NCBI GenBank assembly: GCA_014529385.2
Contig: CM043949.1
Span: forward strand, 110,577,977-110,641,976
Direction: 5' to 3'
Source of the DNA: Adiantum capillus-veneris
Lineage: Eukaryota > Streptophyta > Polypodiopsida > Polypodiales > Pteridaceae
Length of the DNA: 64,000 nt
The notes under the pieces were generated by a model. That model had not been told where the DNA came from. It saw only the letters and a list, made by a program, of their open reading frames with translations, and did no database searches. The position numbers and the translations under genes are program-made. Shown piece after piece: positions 35,005 to 47,990 of this stretch; positions within the stretch are counted from its first letter, which is position 1; each line of letters opens with the position of its first letter.

Positions 35005-37316
35005 TGATAGCCGTTTTTCGGCTCTCCATAATTGCCATACTAAGTTACTCCACCCTACCAAATTCACCCAAACGCTATGGCTATCCCTACCATTTCACTG
35101 TACATAGACGTGTGTGAGTTAGGGGGCTTTTCCCATATCTTCTAAAAAACCCTCAGCTAGCTAGTCACTGGGCTAGTTGAGCCAAAAAAATAAAAAAAAT
35201 AAAAAAATAAAAGTATATTATGGCTTCTTTGTGTGTAAATATTTCATTGTATATATGGCCTAAATATAGGGATTTTTTATAATTATTTTGGTATTTTATT
35301 TAAATATTTCTACTTAGGTGTGTGTTTTATTAAACCTATGTACACCTTCTTTCATCCTCTTACACCAGAATTATATTTTTTGCCAATATGTACATACTCT
35401 AACCTCATATTTTTCCTTTATACAAATCACTCCCACATTTTCACCCTCACCCTCGTGAAAACAAAAAATTGATTTCTACTCATTGGTTACGTTTATTATA
35501 TTATTTACTTGCATACCTTTTCCTCTTTCACGCAAAATAATTCAAGGAGGGACCATATCATATGCTTCCAATATCTTTCTATATCCATAACTCCTCCATA
35601 TTTTTATTATTATTTTTACTCATTATTCTAACACCATGTGCTCATTGAGCTAAAGTCCATGAATAGTCCATACACTAGTCCCACCATGTATATATTTCTT
35701 TATTCACCAATAATCCTCCTCCATGCATGGGTCAAGGGCAACTTGGATGCTTTGTATTATAATATGACAAAGGAGGGGCTCACTCTTGGATGCATTGTAC
35801 AAATTCAACAAAGGAGGGGCCCACTAAAAGACTTTTGCAGGCATAAAAAACAGGCTTTTTGGTGAGAATTTTGGCACCTATCTCCACTCCGCATTTGGAG
35901 CAGTGGTCAAAAGAGAAAATGTAGACCACGCTCTGAATAATCCCCTCAAATTTTTTCATGATTTTTGGAGCTACCAGCGGTGAGCTATGATTTTTTGAGT
36001 GGACCCCAGTCTGCCCACTTTTCTCACAAGTAGCCCTTAGTCTTCTCTCACCCTTCCACACACCTACTCACTCTTACACATCCCTCCCTCTCCTTTCCTC
36101 ACTCAAACCTGCAATTTCCATGGCTTCTCCCACCCTCTTCACCATTACCCTTCTCTCTCATCCCTATAGTTCTTTTATGAACCTCTACATACATACACCC
36201 TCTCCATGTCTCTCTCTATTGCTTCTATGTTACAATTTCATTTACCTCTCCTAAAAATATCTAAAATTCAGCATCTTAACCATGATAACTTCTGCAAATT
36301 GAGGATTTTTCATCAACAAATCCTCTTTTCATCGTGGTGGTCAACTGTGGCGGCGGCGTAAAGAAGCGAAGAAGAAGAAGAAGACCAACGGTCATTTTCT
36401 CCACAATCTACACAAGGGTGAGTTCAAGCTTCTTCAAAGCTTCACCATCTCAATGATTCTCTTTTAATTCACCCCTCTTCCTTCATCAAATCAACTCATC
36501 CTACCCATTGTAAATGTATCACTAACAATTCTAGTGATTATTACCACTAACAACTAACTTCTCTTGTAAAAATGCACCCACACTATCAACATATGGAGTA
36601 GGCAACCGCACAAGTAAACCAAATTCACTCACTCCCATGGAAGTTTCTCTCCTTTCACCACATCAATAATTCTCTTACTTGAGCCCACATCCATGTGACT
36701 CAAGAGAAAAGAGAGACCCCATTCTCATTTGAAATTCATAAAAATTCATAATCCTTGATCTTTCCTAATAAAATTGATTAGGCTTAATCCTAATCAAGGC
36801 TTCTAAAACCTATAAATAGAACCCATTCCTCCTTGTAAAAGACATCACTATACCATTGCACACTAGATTGAGCGTACCACACACCAGTTCTATCTTGGTT
36901 GTAAAGAGAGAGTAAGCTTTCTATACACCATCACCTTGGTGCATAGAAAAGCTTGAGCTAGTTTGAGTGAGTGCGAGTAGAAGATATTCTTCCTACCATT
37001 GTTGTATCTACCCCAACATCAATGAATTGGTAGTTTTGGGTGCAACTCATGTCCAAAGGCTCACGCTTCTCCTCCAATTTGGCTTGGCAAACTCATTCAG
37101 CTTCATAAGGTGACTTGTTTCATTGAAGGTTGTTGTTTTGTTGCTTGTGATTCATTGGCTATTGTTTGGCTACCATTGTAAGAGGGTGGATGGTGAGAGG
37201 GCTCCCATAACCCTAAGACAATGTGCTAGTGATGCTATAACCAAATCTTGTCACTTGATTCCGCAAGCTCTAAGTTCCTTTTTGTGCAAAATATAAAGTT
37301 GAAGCTAAGTTGTACA

Positions 37317-37376
<60 letters not shown>

Positions 37377-37630
37377 TTTTAGTGTGTGAGAGTGTTCCAT
37401 TGGTGTTAGGGTTAGTGTAAATTCCTTGCTTATTTGTGGGTTGCTCTAACGATTCTCCTCTTTTGCGTCCTAGTTCGCTCTTAAACTAGGTGGTGCCCCT
37501 TGTGTAGTTGGGATTTGGCTGTGGGTTTGTTGTTTTGGTTTGTGTTGTGTTGTGCCCCAGCCCCATTGAGCAGCACGGGAGCCTTGAAGGGTGTCTAGAG
37601 GTTGCTCTTCTTGTTGCCCGCCCCGGACCG
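35005..37630 (+). repeat. 3' LTR of gypsy-3 with flanking sequence
   Basis: The LTR starts TGATAGCC after the polypurine tract. It contains a TATA box (TATAAATAG, 36811) 150-200 bp before a (CT)n tract, as in plant LTR promoters. It shares GGACCCCAGTCTGCCCAC (about 36000) with the solo LTR at 42.5 kb. I could not fix the right end, so the end coordinate is approximate; a CA terminus could lie anywhere from 37.4 to 37.65 kb. Confidence 0.6.
37321..37372. repeat. (CT)n microsatellite
   Basis: About 52 bp of uninterrupted CT repeat lie inside the gypsy-3 LTR region. Confidence 0.95.
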
Positions 37631-37705
37631 CCTCAGTATGAAGCAAAAAATGTATGTATCACGCTTCTATAGGAACTTTGATTACATAACTACACCCCCA
37701 ACGAT

Positions 37706-38160
37706 GTGCGACATTTTTCTGTAATGGCCATCCATCATATTATAATCTTGGTAAACAGACGCACAAGAGAGGAAGCGGAGAGAGCTGAGGAGTTTGAAGA
37801 GGCTCGCATTAACAAAATGACGCAACGCCACAATCAAACTCAAGAAGAAGTTCGAAATATGCAAGAAGCAATAATCAATATTATGCGGACGCCGCAGAAG
37901 TAGAGGAATGGGCTACACGTCGACGGCAAGAGCAAGAACAACGGGAAGCTTCATAGGTGCAAGAAGCATGGGAAGCCATGGAAGAGGCCCATGATTTTGA
38001 GCGACGCGAAAGGATGCCCGAGACCAACGTCCCTAGAGGCAGAGGTAGCAGCAATCGGAGGAGAGGGTAGGGGAGAAACCGGAGCAGAGGGCAAGGGACA
38101 AGTGGCACAAACCGGAGGAGAGGACAGGGGACGAGTGGTACAAACCGGGGGAGAGGATAG
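37706..38160 (+). pseudogene. Coiled-coil protein with Arg/Gly-rich tail, broken
   Basis: I do not recognise the family. After a possible acceptor (GTAAACAG, about 37758) the frame encodes a Glu/Arg-rich helix (TREEAERAEEFEEARINK, then EEVRNMQEAI). A frame change near 37880 continues it as AAEVEEWATRRRQEQEQREAS, a TAG (37954-37956), VQEAWEAMEEAHDFERR, and a tail of RGRG/NRRRG repeats. Another TAG (38068-38070) lies inside the tail before the final TAG near 38158. Both internal stops can be one C-to-T change from CAG. An Arg/Gly tail suggests nucleic-acid binding. It is convergent with the minus-strand gene at 38.3-39.7 kb, repeating the layout of elements 1 and 2. Confidence 0.45.
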
Positions 38161-38323
38161 TAGCAGGGAAAGGGAGCAATTTAGTTGTATAAATCTTGAC
38201 AGAAACAACACAATATGTAAAGTTTTGAAACATTGAAAATGTACATTTTTGAAACATTGTTTGACCGCCAAAAAATGTCTCTGCATTAGTCATTTTGAAG
38301 AGTACATCATGGTTTGCATGGCA

Positions 38324-39679
38324 TCAAAGCTCTTTGCGTGCACAAGATATGTGACCTAGCTTCCGGTGGAAGCAATTAAGTGAAGTGTATTTGTTAGTGA
38401 CTCCTCGCACAATGTTGTTTTCTTCTTGCGCCTTGGAATCTAAAAAGAAGAAAAAGTTAGATTCTATCTTAATGTATTGAAGACAATCAAAATTTATCGA
38501 TTTAGTAAGAACCTTTCTATTGTTAAGACTGAATGCATACAATTCCGGCAAAAGTGGAAGTTCTTCACATGTAAGATCTATCCCGAGCTGTGCAAGAGTT
38601 GTGCTTGACATTGTCTCCATCACAGTAAGTAGGCTGTCTCGAAAGTAGAGCTCCATTGATAAAGGTTTGTTCTCGAGGCTGTTCTCTGTGTCTTGGTCGA
38701 GTGGAATAAGCTTCTCACTAAGAAGATGATATCTAATATAGTAAAACGATACTAAGAAATTTTGAGAGCTTATAATGAACTTGCAAATTATGAACTTCTT
38801 TTGCAAAATACAGATTTTGTTCTGTGATTGTTTCCTATCCCAATTATCATCTAAAAAGTCCAAACAGCTCTCAGACTTGCAAATGAAAATTGTTGCAGTA
38901 GTTCTTATTTGCTCATCGAAGAAAAAATCTACAAACACTTCAAGAGGCATAAATAGTGAGAGCCGAACTATTTTTGTGGCAATTGAATACTTGAGGGACT
39001 TTTGTATATCCTGAAACAACTTATTCCTAAAGCTTTCACTAGTTTGCGAAGCAGGCAAGGACCAATCCTTGCTGTTAAAGGATGGAAGTGACAAAGGAGC
39101 TACACGACCCCAACCAATGGAAGTTCTCGGTTCCACATATGACATATCATAAAAGAAAATTCCATTATCTGCAAGCTCCTTGTGTCGTCTTCCTCGGGTA
39201 CATTTGCTCACCAATAAACGCATGGAAAGCATCAAAAATCCCAACTATGCTCTCACCTGGTTGCCAATTTGTCCTATTCGATGGATAAATATCTGAAACA
39301 TACCAAAGATGATATCCACCACTTAATATTTGAATATAATCATGCACTAAGCGAGATGCTGAAATAACTTACAGTTGGGTCGATGCCTTGGAAAACTTGG
39401 AGGAGATGTTTGCAACCTTAAGTCTGCATGCTGGAAAGCATGTTGTATGAGGACCTCTTTCACCCGCTTGCTTTGTGCACATACTTTAAACTCTTTAACT
39501 TGACCCTTGAAAGCCTCCACGAAATCATTGCGTTGCCTCCTCTTCCTCCTCCTAGTTTGCAGTAGAACCCAACTTCCGATAGTTATTCGAGATGGTATCC
39601 ATGCTTGATCGTCTGTAGTATAACTGTTAAAAATGCTAACAGAGTCAATGGTGGTCCTAGGCCTTCGAGAAGTAGACAT
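38324..39679 (-). pseudogene. Unknown multi-exon gene, convergent with the Arg/Gly-tail gene
   Basis: I do not recognise the protein. The start is ATG at 39679 (MSTSRRPRTTIDSVSIFNS); exon 1 is basic (RRRKRRQRNDFVEAFKG) and ends at 39373. An 80-bp GT-AG intron (39372-39293) joins in phase to YIYPSNRTNWQPGES and AFHAFIGEQMY. A frame change near 39175 leads to ELADNGIFFYDMSYVEPRTS, SIGWGRVAPLSLPSF and a long hydrophobic/acidic stretch with FVDFFFDEQIRT and CLDFLDDNWDRK. The open frame then runs to 38324 with SEKLIPLDQDTENSLEN and LTCEELPLLPELYAFS; there may be another intron around 38730-38810. The low GC of the 3' half and the frame change suggest decay. Confidence 0.4.
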
Positions 39680-40045
39680 GATGTGCAGTAGAATGAATAC
39701 ACAGAAAGGTTAGCGCAAATATGAAAAAGGGAAGAAGTTTTGAGAGGGAATTAGAGCTACTCAAAGTCATATTTGGGTGGGAACAAAGATACTAGATAGA
39801 GTCTTCAATGAAAGTTCTGAAATTCCTCGGTACAGAGTTAGTACGACTTACGGAATTTATGCCTTGAAAGCGTGAAATTGTGCAATTTGATGAACCAAAA
39901 TAATATTTCCTCCCTTTTTTTAAAAGAGCTTGACTCCAAAATGTCGATTTTCAACGTAACGTTAGCCTTTTCCTCATTGGTCGAGCGCCACTCTCTCTCT
40001 AGAACTGAAAGGCCCAAAAGTGAGTCCAACTTTCTCCTAATGCCG

Positions 40046-41787
40046 GTCCTCAACTGTTGTCAATAGTGTTTAATTTCTCTCTCTTTTGAAGTATTGTTCA
40101 TGCTATCTAACTAGGTGTTATACTTTTTGTTGCTCTCTCCACCCAAGCACTCTTGTTATTCTCATTAGGAATCTATTCTAATGAAATGCTCACTATGTTC
40201 ATGCTATTTTCCACTACACACAAGTTACTAAGCCATTAAATGTTATATCCATCGTGTCAGATAGAGATCCTAGAATGACTAGTAATTTCTAGAAAGGTCT
40301 CTTTGAAAATCTAGGAACAAGATTGAATTTCTCTTCGGCCTATCAACCACAAATGGATAGCCAAAGTGAGATAGCCAATCTTATGATACTCGATCTACTA
40401 GAGACTTATGTTACCAAAGTAGATCAACTCACAATGGAAAAAGTACTTACCTCTTGTAGAGTATGCCTACAATAATATTCTACATACTTCTACGAGAAAA
40501 GCACCTTTTGAGAACATTGAGGGAAGACCTAAAAGTCCCTTGCTACTTAAAGTACATGGGAAGATCTTTTGCCGCCGATGAGTATAGCGTGACCTACAAG
40601 AATCTTTTCAAAAGATTAAGGAGGCTATATCCATCTCTCAACAAAGGAAAAAAGTTGTTGATGACAAGGACAGAAGGGCCTTAACGTTCAAAGAAAATGA
40701 TTGGGTCTTACTTAAGTTTCCTAAGGCTCGATTAAGGCAAACTACGGACAAAAATCCTACGGGCCATCAAAAGTATAGAAAAAAGATACTATGGTCCTTT
40801 TCAAATTTTGAAGCCTATCAATGAGACGACCAACCAACTCAAGTTGCCCAACCATGGGCTCATACACAATGCTTTTCGTGTGAGCCTACTTAAGCCCTAG
40901 AAAGGAGAGCCACCAAGTGAACCAATTATTGAAGACCCTCCCGAAGTTGAAGACCAAGAAGAGATGCTACAACCCGAAGCTATCCTTTGGCATGAAGACA
41001 AGGTGCTACGACATGGTAAGATTATACGACGGTATCTTATTAAGTTCAAAAATTATCCTTTTGAAGATGCTAGATGGATGCAAGGAATACAACTTAAGGA
41101 TAGTATGAATCTTTCAATGCTTACAATGCTACATTAGAGTAAGCAAATGACAAATTTCTTTTAAATGACCCATGTTTTTGTCTTATAAGACTAGTTCTTT
41201 TTTTAATTGTGCACAAATTTAAATAGTATGCATGCTTAGAATTATGTTTGTGATGACGACGCCTCTCAAACACCAAGTAGAATTTGTCACTCTACTTTGG
41301 GAGAATGAAATGGACTAAAGAGCACACATGCTTGCGGCAGCTATGTCTCCCAAGCACCAAATGGATTAGTCATCCATCTTGGAAAGATGTCGTAGGGTAA
41401 AAAGGGATCCTCTACCCGCTAAGTAAGATTGACTAATGACTAAGGCTTTATCTCTTCTACCTCATAGTCGAGGATCACTATCATTTCAAGAGAGATGTAA
41501 TGTCATAAAAACTAATATCTAACCAACCCAAATGATTTTCTCATATTAAATTGATCACTTAATGTGGGAGAATAAACGGGAACAAGGGTTAAGATATTGA
41601 GATGTATGTGCTTATAGATCTATCTCAACAAGGGGCCAATGATAAAGGGGCCCAAATGAGAGATGGTCTATCAAAGAGCAAGGCTAACCAATGGAGCATA
41701 AGACCTTCATTGAAGACCTCCAATAGTTAGTGTAAAAGTCCTTTGACCTTAGGTAAAGCTAGTACTGAGCTTGAGGTGGGAACCCGG
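40046..41787 (+). mobile_element. gypsy-1 relic, copy B (integrase end, chromodomain, 3' LTR start)
   Basis: The sequence from 40046 matches 13060 onwards: the tail of the nested solo LTR, then integrase C-terminus, then an uninterrupted chromodomain (the empty site of gypsy-2 is at 41029-41034), 3' UTR and the 3' LTR from TGTCATAAA (41501). Small deletions distinguish it from copy A (for example at about 40430 and 40590). The left edge is sharp against the element 3 region. Confidence 0.85.
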
Positions 41788-42956
41788 TGTCGTGCTGTGA
41801 CACGTACATAGTGGGAACGCATGCTACAAGATCTATCTTGTATTTTTTTAGATACATAATTATATTTCCTATAGTGTACATATGCATATTTAAGTATAAT
41901 AATAAACCTTCTATCTCATCCTATTATTTTTCTCAAGGGTAACCTATCCTTACTTTACCATCAGAAAATACTATGGGAAAAGCATCAATAGCTCCACCTC
42001 TTTAACTTGGGGCAAAAAGCATTGATTCTTTATTTCTACTATTTCATTATCATCTCACACCCTAGCTAGATCCTATATCTAGGGTAAACTCCAATATATA
42101 TATATTCTATGCATTTTTTATACTTTTCTTATATTTCTTTTTAAATAGCTACTAGGAGAGAATCAAATCCTAGTGGGACAGTAGGTGGCATGATTTCAAA
42201 GATACACTTATTTTAATGCATTATTGCAAGCATGATTACAAAACTTTGTCAAGGAGCAATGTCATGCTTTCATATGGCATGAGGTGTCCTTTGGAATTAA
42301 ATGAAAGTCTAGGCTAAGGAGACCACGTGAAGACTTTTGCTGCCATAAATGGACCCTATTTTGATGAATTTTTTACACAAGGTTCCAATCCGAATTGGAG
42401 AATGATTTTAAAATGAAAATCGTAGCTAATGAGCTGAAGTTTCTGCCCATATTTTTACTTTTTTATTTGGAGCCACGGTTGAGGAGATATGATCAAAATA
42501 CTGGACCCCAGTCTGCCCACATCATGCAGGGACAGCTCATTTCCAACTTTTCCAATTCCTGTTCACACTGGCTCCTCTCTTCTTGTGTAAACCCTTGGGG
42601 GTTCCCTTCACCTATAAAAGGGGATCTCTTCTTCCTTGGAAAGAACTCAAGCATTCAAGCCATTGATGAGAGGAATTCTTGAGGGAGTGAGTAGTAATGC
42701 CTACTTGTACTTAGCCATTAACATAAGCCCAAGCCTACACTTTCTCCTAGAGGGAGACTAGCCATTCTTGCAACAAGCTAACCTTGGAAGATCAACTCTA
42801 ATCAAAGAAGGTCTTGCACTTGGTGTATCAATCAAAGTGGAACTATCCACTCTTCTTCTCTCTTCCATCAATAATGGTGCCGAAGGGTTTCAAGTAAGAT
42901 GTGTTCTACATTGATGTTTTCTTGATTTCTTGTTGTTTTCATTTTTATCTCTAATC

Positions 42957-43034
<78 letters not shown>

Positions 43035-43851
43035 CTAATCTCATCTCCTTAACCAAACCTATCTCTCTCATTCTTAGTAATTCATCCTCTCTAGGTTCTC
43101 TTGCTACAGGTACATCTCTCCCCGCAGTATCCTTATTGCCTATGGGAAAGAATAGGGCTTGGGAGGGAAACTTCTCATCTCTTCACTTCTCTCATATCTA
43201 CATTTCTCACATACTATCCTAGATGAATAACCCACATGATGATCATTTCTATCGCTTTCACTCTGTACGATCTATTAGAATTAACATATGGATTAGCCGT
43301 AAAATACACTTTCAACAATGTATAGTGTTTCTCTTCGGCCCTGAAAGGCTCAATGAAATACTTCTATCACCGGATCCCATCATACTACCTCTCATAGACT
43401 ATAATTTTTCTTTTGATGTAAGCGTAGTTATCGTGCTATGAACCAAGAGGATTTGTACACACAATTAATCCCAATCACTAGACAAAATATATATATTATG
43501 GTAAGCACAAAACTACAATTCCAAAGAACAATTCGTAGCCTATTTGGTCAGCCAAGATTGAATGCCATTAACTCATCCATTAACCCTTTCATATTACCCA
43601 TGATACGATATGACCATAGCCTTGATGTTTTCATCTTCGTATTGTTTTGACATTCTCTTTTGCGTTCTTTCTTTGTGTGTGTGAGTGCAAGAGAGAAAGA
43701 GTGAGTCTTCTTTGATTGCACTTCTTTCCAAACCCTATTCTTCATGGCATCTATGGTTTAACTCCTTCATATAGTTTTTGTTGAGTTCTCTCACAAACTC
43801 TCACAGCCATAAGCCCGGTGCTTTCCTGGCAAGACTGCAAATTTCTCGACA
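41788..43851 (+). repeat. Solo LTR of another LTR retrotransposon, 2064 bp
   Basis: It begins TGTCGTG and ends CTCGACA, flanked by the duplication CCGG (41784-41787 and 43852-43855), and splits the gypsy-1 LTR, which is continuous at 22.35 kb in copy A. It holds a TATA box (TATAAAAG, 42613-42620) and an AT microsatellite, but no primer site, polypurine tract or pol domain, which is why I call it a solo LTR. The direction is inferred from the TATA box. Confidence 0.75.
42961..43026. repeat. (AT)n microsatellite
   Basis: About 66 bp of alternating AT lie within the solo LTR. Confidence 0.95.
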
Positions 43852-44338
43852 CCGGTCCAAGCTTGAGGTGCTTGAGGTGGGAACCCGACCAAGCTTAAGC
43901 TGCTTGAGGTGATTGATGATTGAGGTGCTTGAGATGCTTGATGATTGAGATGCTTGCGGTGCTTGTCATGCTTGAGATGCTAGGGTTGCACTTGAGGTGA
44001 GAACCCAACCCAAGCTTGAAGTGCTTAAGGGCCAAGGTTGTGGTGGGAACTAGGCCTATGCATGAGGGTCTTGAGGTGTCAAAAGGTCAAGATTCAATCC
44101 CTACAAGGAGGGGGCGAGCCCTACAAGAGGGGGGATGAGAGAGAACACCCACACACTCACACAAGGCATGCATGTAAAGAAAGCAAAAGGGACACTTGTC
44201 AAGCTCCTCCCATGGTGTGCCTGAAGCCTATTGGTTCACCCAAGGGGTCCAATGTAATTTAGGAGATTTAATTAATTGATTTTGCATTTATCAAGTCCTC
44301 TCTCTCAAACGGGAAAGGGGGACACTTGTCCCAAGGCT
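43852..44338 (+). repeat. Remainder of the gypsy-1 3' LTR, copy B
   Basis: It continues the LTR interrupted at 41787 and stops at the same CCCAAGGCT breakpoint as copy A (22834). Confidence 0.85.
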
Positions 44339-47300
44339 TTACAAAAATTTAAAGTTGTAGTATAAAATTTTTATAGCTTTACGAAAATTTAAAGTTGTAG
44401 TATAAATTTTTTGTTGTGACATTCCAAATTTAAACTCCTAATGTTATTCTTATTTGCTAAATAAAATCCTCATGATTATCAACAATGACTAAGTCAACTC
44501 TATACAAGAAAATCACTAATATCATATTTGCCATCCTTTTCAAGAACATAGTGATTAGCATGTGAAGAGTTCTGATACCTACGTGTATGAAAAATTTCAA
44601 CAATATTTTGATACCTTGCCCTTGGAGCCTATAGTGGACCATGAAATGCTTTAATCAACTTGCCTTCAAATTGATGGTAGCATCACAACTAGGACAAATA
44701 ATCTTTTTCTTTTCTGAAAAGAGTACTAGTGTCTATAAGCTATCAAGGGTTACCTATAGTGTCATGTATAAAGTGTGTATGCAAGTGGAACTTTCAAGAA
44801 GGATGAGTTCTTAGTGTATTTTTTGTGTCCTTGAAAAATAAAATTGAAGAGCATGTGTTGCCATATATATGTGTTGAGAAAAAAGACCTAATTAGTTGGA
44901 ACATTGACAAATGTTCGGGTCTCCAACTTTACAAGTCTTCAAGCTCATAGTAGGAGAGCTCAAATAATGAAAATGACCCCATTGCTATGCCCATAATTTG
45001 ATAATCTCAAAATCAGATACATGGCATGATTCAAAGTATAAAAGACATCTCAAGATGTACATAAGAAAATAAAAAAGATTAAACAAAAGAAATTGTTGGT
45101 GAGAGATTATGCTCCAACAATTAAGGAACTTGATGAATAGTTTGCATGCAAACCAAAGACAATCTTGGGATTGGTTTTGTGAATACTTTTGTAGGGGACT
45201 GAGGAAGCATCTGAAGAGTGTTGTTGCAAGACATGCACCCCTCTCTCAACCCCAATTTTTTGGCAACTTGGTGGATGCATCCATGAGAGATGAGAGAAGA
45301 TATGGGATAATTGAAAGAAAAGCAAGAAGAAGAAACCCAAAGAAGATTCCGATTTTGATGATGAGGAATCTACAGATGAAGTAGAGGAAGATACATGGAG
45401 TGAAAAGAAGAAGAAGAAATAAGAAAAGTCCAAAAAGCAGAAGAACAAGGGGAAAAAGAAGAGAAAAAATCAAATTTCGATGATGCCTCTAGCATCAACA
45501 AAGTGATTCTAGAAAATATAAAGGAGATTCAACCTTCACTATTAATAAATGTTTCCAAACCATCATATGTTTAGGTATGCAATATAACTGGGAATGACTA
45601 TGATGATTGTTATTGTAACCCTAATTTCAAGGGAGGAGACCACCACACATTTTGGACAAAAATGAAATCAAGAGAAAATGTGGTGGGCCCCCAACCTAGA
45701 CCAAACTTCAAAATATAGGTCCATAAGGGACATTTTAGCAACGAAATTGGCACAAATATGTAGAGATATTCCCAACAAAACAATCCACTTCAACTATGCA
45801 CCTAGTCAAGGACTTGCATGTCATACTATGGTGCAAGCATAGTTATGAAAGGGGCATTCCAATTGTTAATCTCACACCCAACAATGTAGAAGCTAGTTCC
45901 TTTAATGAAATAAGGATGAAGCCACCTGCTCTATTAAATGCAATGCTTTTGGAGGAATGTCCCTTTGAAACTGAAGATAAGAAGAGGAAGGTAAAAGAAA
46001 AACACCCCAAGCAAAACCTTTACAATGGACAAGGAAGGTTGAAGCAAGAAGTAAGTAGGGACGACCTACACTAATTTCAATGTGATTATGCTGAGTGCAT
46101 TGAGGTAGAAGACTCTCCAAAAAACCACCATAAGTGGAGACATTGTCAATAACTAGAGCTAAAGCAAAGTTTAAAAACAAACAGGAGGAATAAGGTAATA
46201 AATTTGAAGAACCTCTTGAGTGGAAGTATTGAAGGAGAGGATGGAAGTATTGAAGGAGATTCAGATAAAGCAAAGTATTGCTATTACTAAAAGTCCATAG
46301 ATATCAGAAGAGCTGAAGGTGATGATGAAAAATTTGGGAAAACAATCTTTAGGAGCCAAAATTTGTAGTTCCCTGAAAGGGAAAACCCACAAAAAGTTGG
46401 GGAAGTAGCTCTAGTAGATGTACATTACAAAGTGCTAGTAATCAATATTTTTATTAGAAAAGTATACCTGTCAGGTGTATTCATGGATGGAGGCTTCCTG
46501 AATCTGTCTGTAGAAAATTGAATATGATAAACTGGGAACCAACACATTCTATCTGATAAATTGGGAACCAATGCATTTTTAGGTCAAAATGGTTGACCAA
46601 AGGTGGGGGCAACCTTGGGGAAATTTTCAAGAATCAAACAATCAGTGTGGCAAGATTGACTTTTGTGGTCAATTTTGTAGTATAAAAGCTAGAGGAATCA
46701 ACTTGCTCAATAGACCATGGCTACGAGATAAAAAAGTTAAGCAACTTTGGGAAGAGGATACAATAGTGATTAAGCAAAGAAAAACAAATGTGAAGGCATA
46801 AACATGGCTGAAGCCATTGAAGAGGCTGAAGTGGAGGAGTTTCTTGAGAGAATGCAACAATAGTCCCAATTGAAGTGGATATGAAGAAAATTGCAGATAA
46901 AATAGAGGACCAAAAATTTATCTCTAAACTGAATCAGAAAGAAGAAAGGAAGAAATCAGTGAAGACACGCAAAGAGCAAAGGTGCAGAAGAAGAGAAAGA
47001 AGCTTGTGAGGCAATCATCCGTCTATAAGAGCCCTAGAGTTAGAGAGGATAAATTGGAAGACATGAACTTAGGAGATGAGGATTGTGTGTCTAGGTATGC
47101 AAACCCACATAGAAACTTCGTGAATTTCTAACCAAGAGTAGCTGCAACACATGATAGCTCATTAAATTAGAGACTACATAAGAAACAAGGAAATTTTCAA
47201 TTAGAGAATCCAAAATTTTCTTGGAATGGACAAATTAATAACAAAAATTGATTTCCTCATTCATGAGGAAATCAAAGACCTCAAAGGTAGAGCTCAAGCC

Positions 47301-47990
47301 AGAGCTCAATCCAACAGAGCTCAAAATACTAGAGGAGGAGGAAATCAATTGAATGCTTATGTTCATGCTGCAATTGAACATTAAGCAGCAAATGAATTTT
47401 TTTTGATGATTTAAACTCCAAAAGATTATGAAAGGGAATTTTTTAAGCTTATTGATCAATATCAGAGTACACAATTCTTTCATCTCTCCTAGATGCATTT
47501 GAAGTCTCAATCTTCTTAAACACCATGATAGTGGACTTATTGTATATTTAGCTATGGGAAGATAAGTTACATCTTCTACTTCAATGGATGATTTGAATTT
47601 TAATTCAAATGGTTAGGAAACCTTCCTACATTTTAGGGTATTGCATATAGGAGTCTATGATAGAATTTTAGAGATGGATTGGCTTAAGGAAAATGATGCG
47701 TTCTTGCATTGTAAAAAAGCCTCACTAATTTTTGTAGATAAGAAAAAATCTAGAGTCAATATTTTTGGTAAGCAAAGGCAACCTAAACTCTAACTTATAA
47801 ATTTCACTAAGTTAATGAAAGGGAATAGGAAGAATGAAATGATTTACACTATGCAACTTAACCGTACAAAAAAGAAATCAGGAACACCCTTACTAAAGTG
47901 GCTTCTTAAACTTGATGCTGTTTTCTCTAAATAATTAAAAAAATTGCTACTAGAACATGAAGTTGATCATGTGATTGAGCTTATCCAATA
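44339..47990 (+). mobile_element. Decayed gypsy-like relic, copy B (gag, protease, start of RT)
   Basis: The first 1.77 kb are nearly identical to 22835-24697. Beyond 46106 the relic continues with fragments typical of gypsy gag-pol: LNRPWLRDKKVKQLWEE near 46700-46755 and EMDWLKENDAFLHCKKAS near 47670-47730, both found just after retroviral-type proteases, then EHEVDHVIELIQ near 47955-47990, the FP...HxIxL entry to RT. Stops and frameshifts are frequent throughout. Confidence 0.6.
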
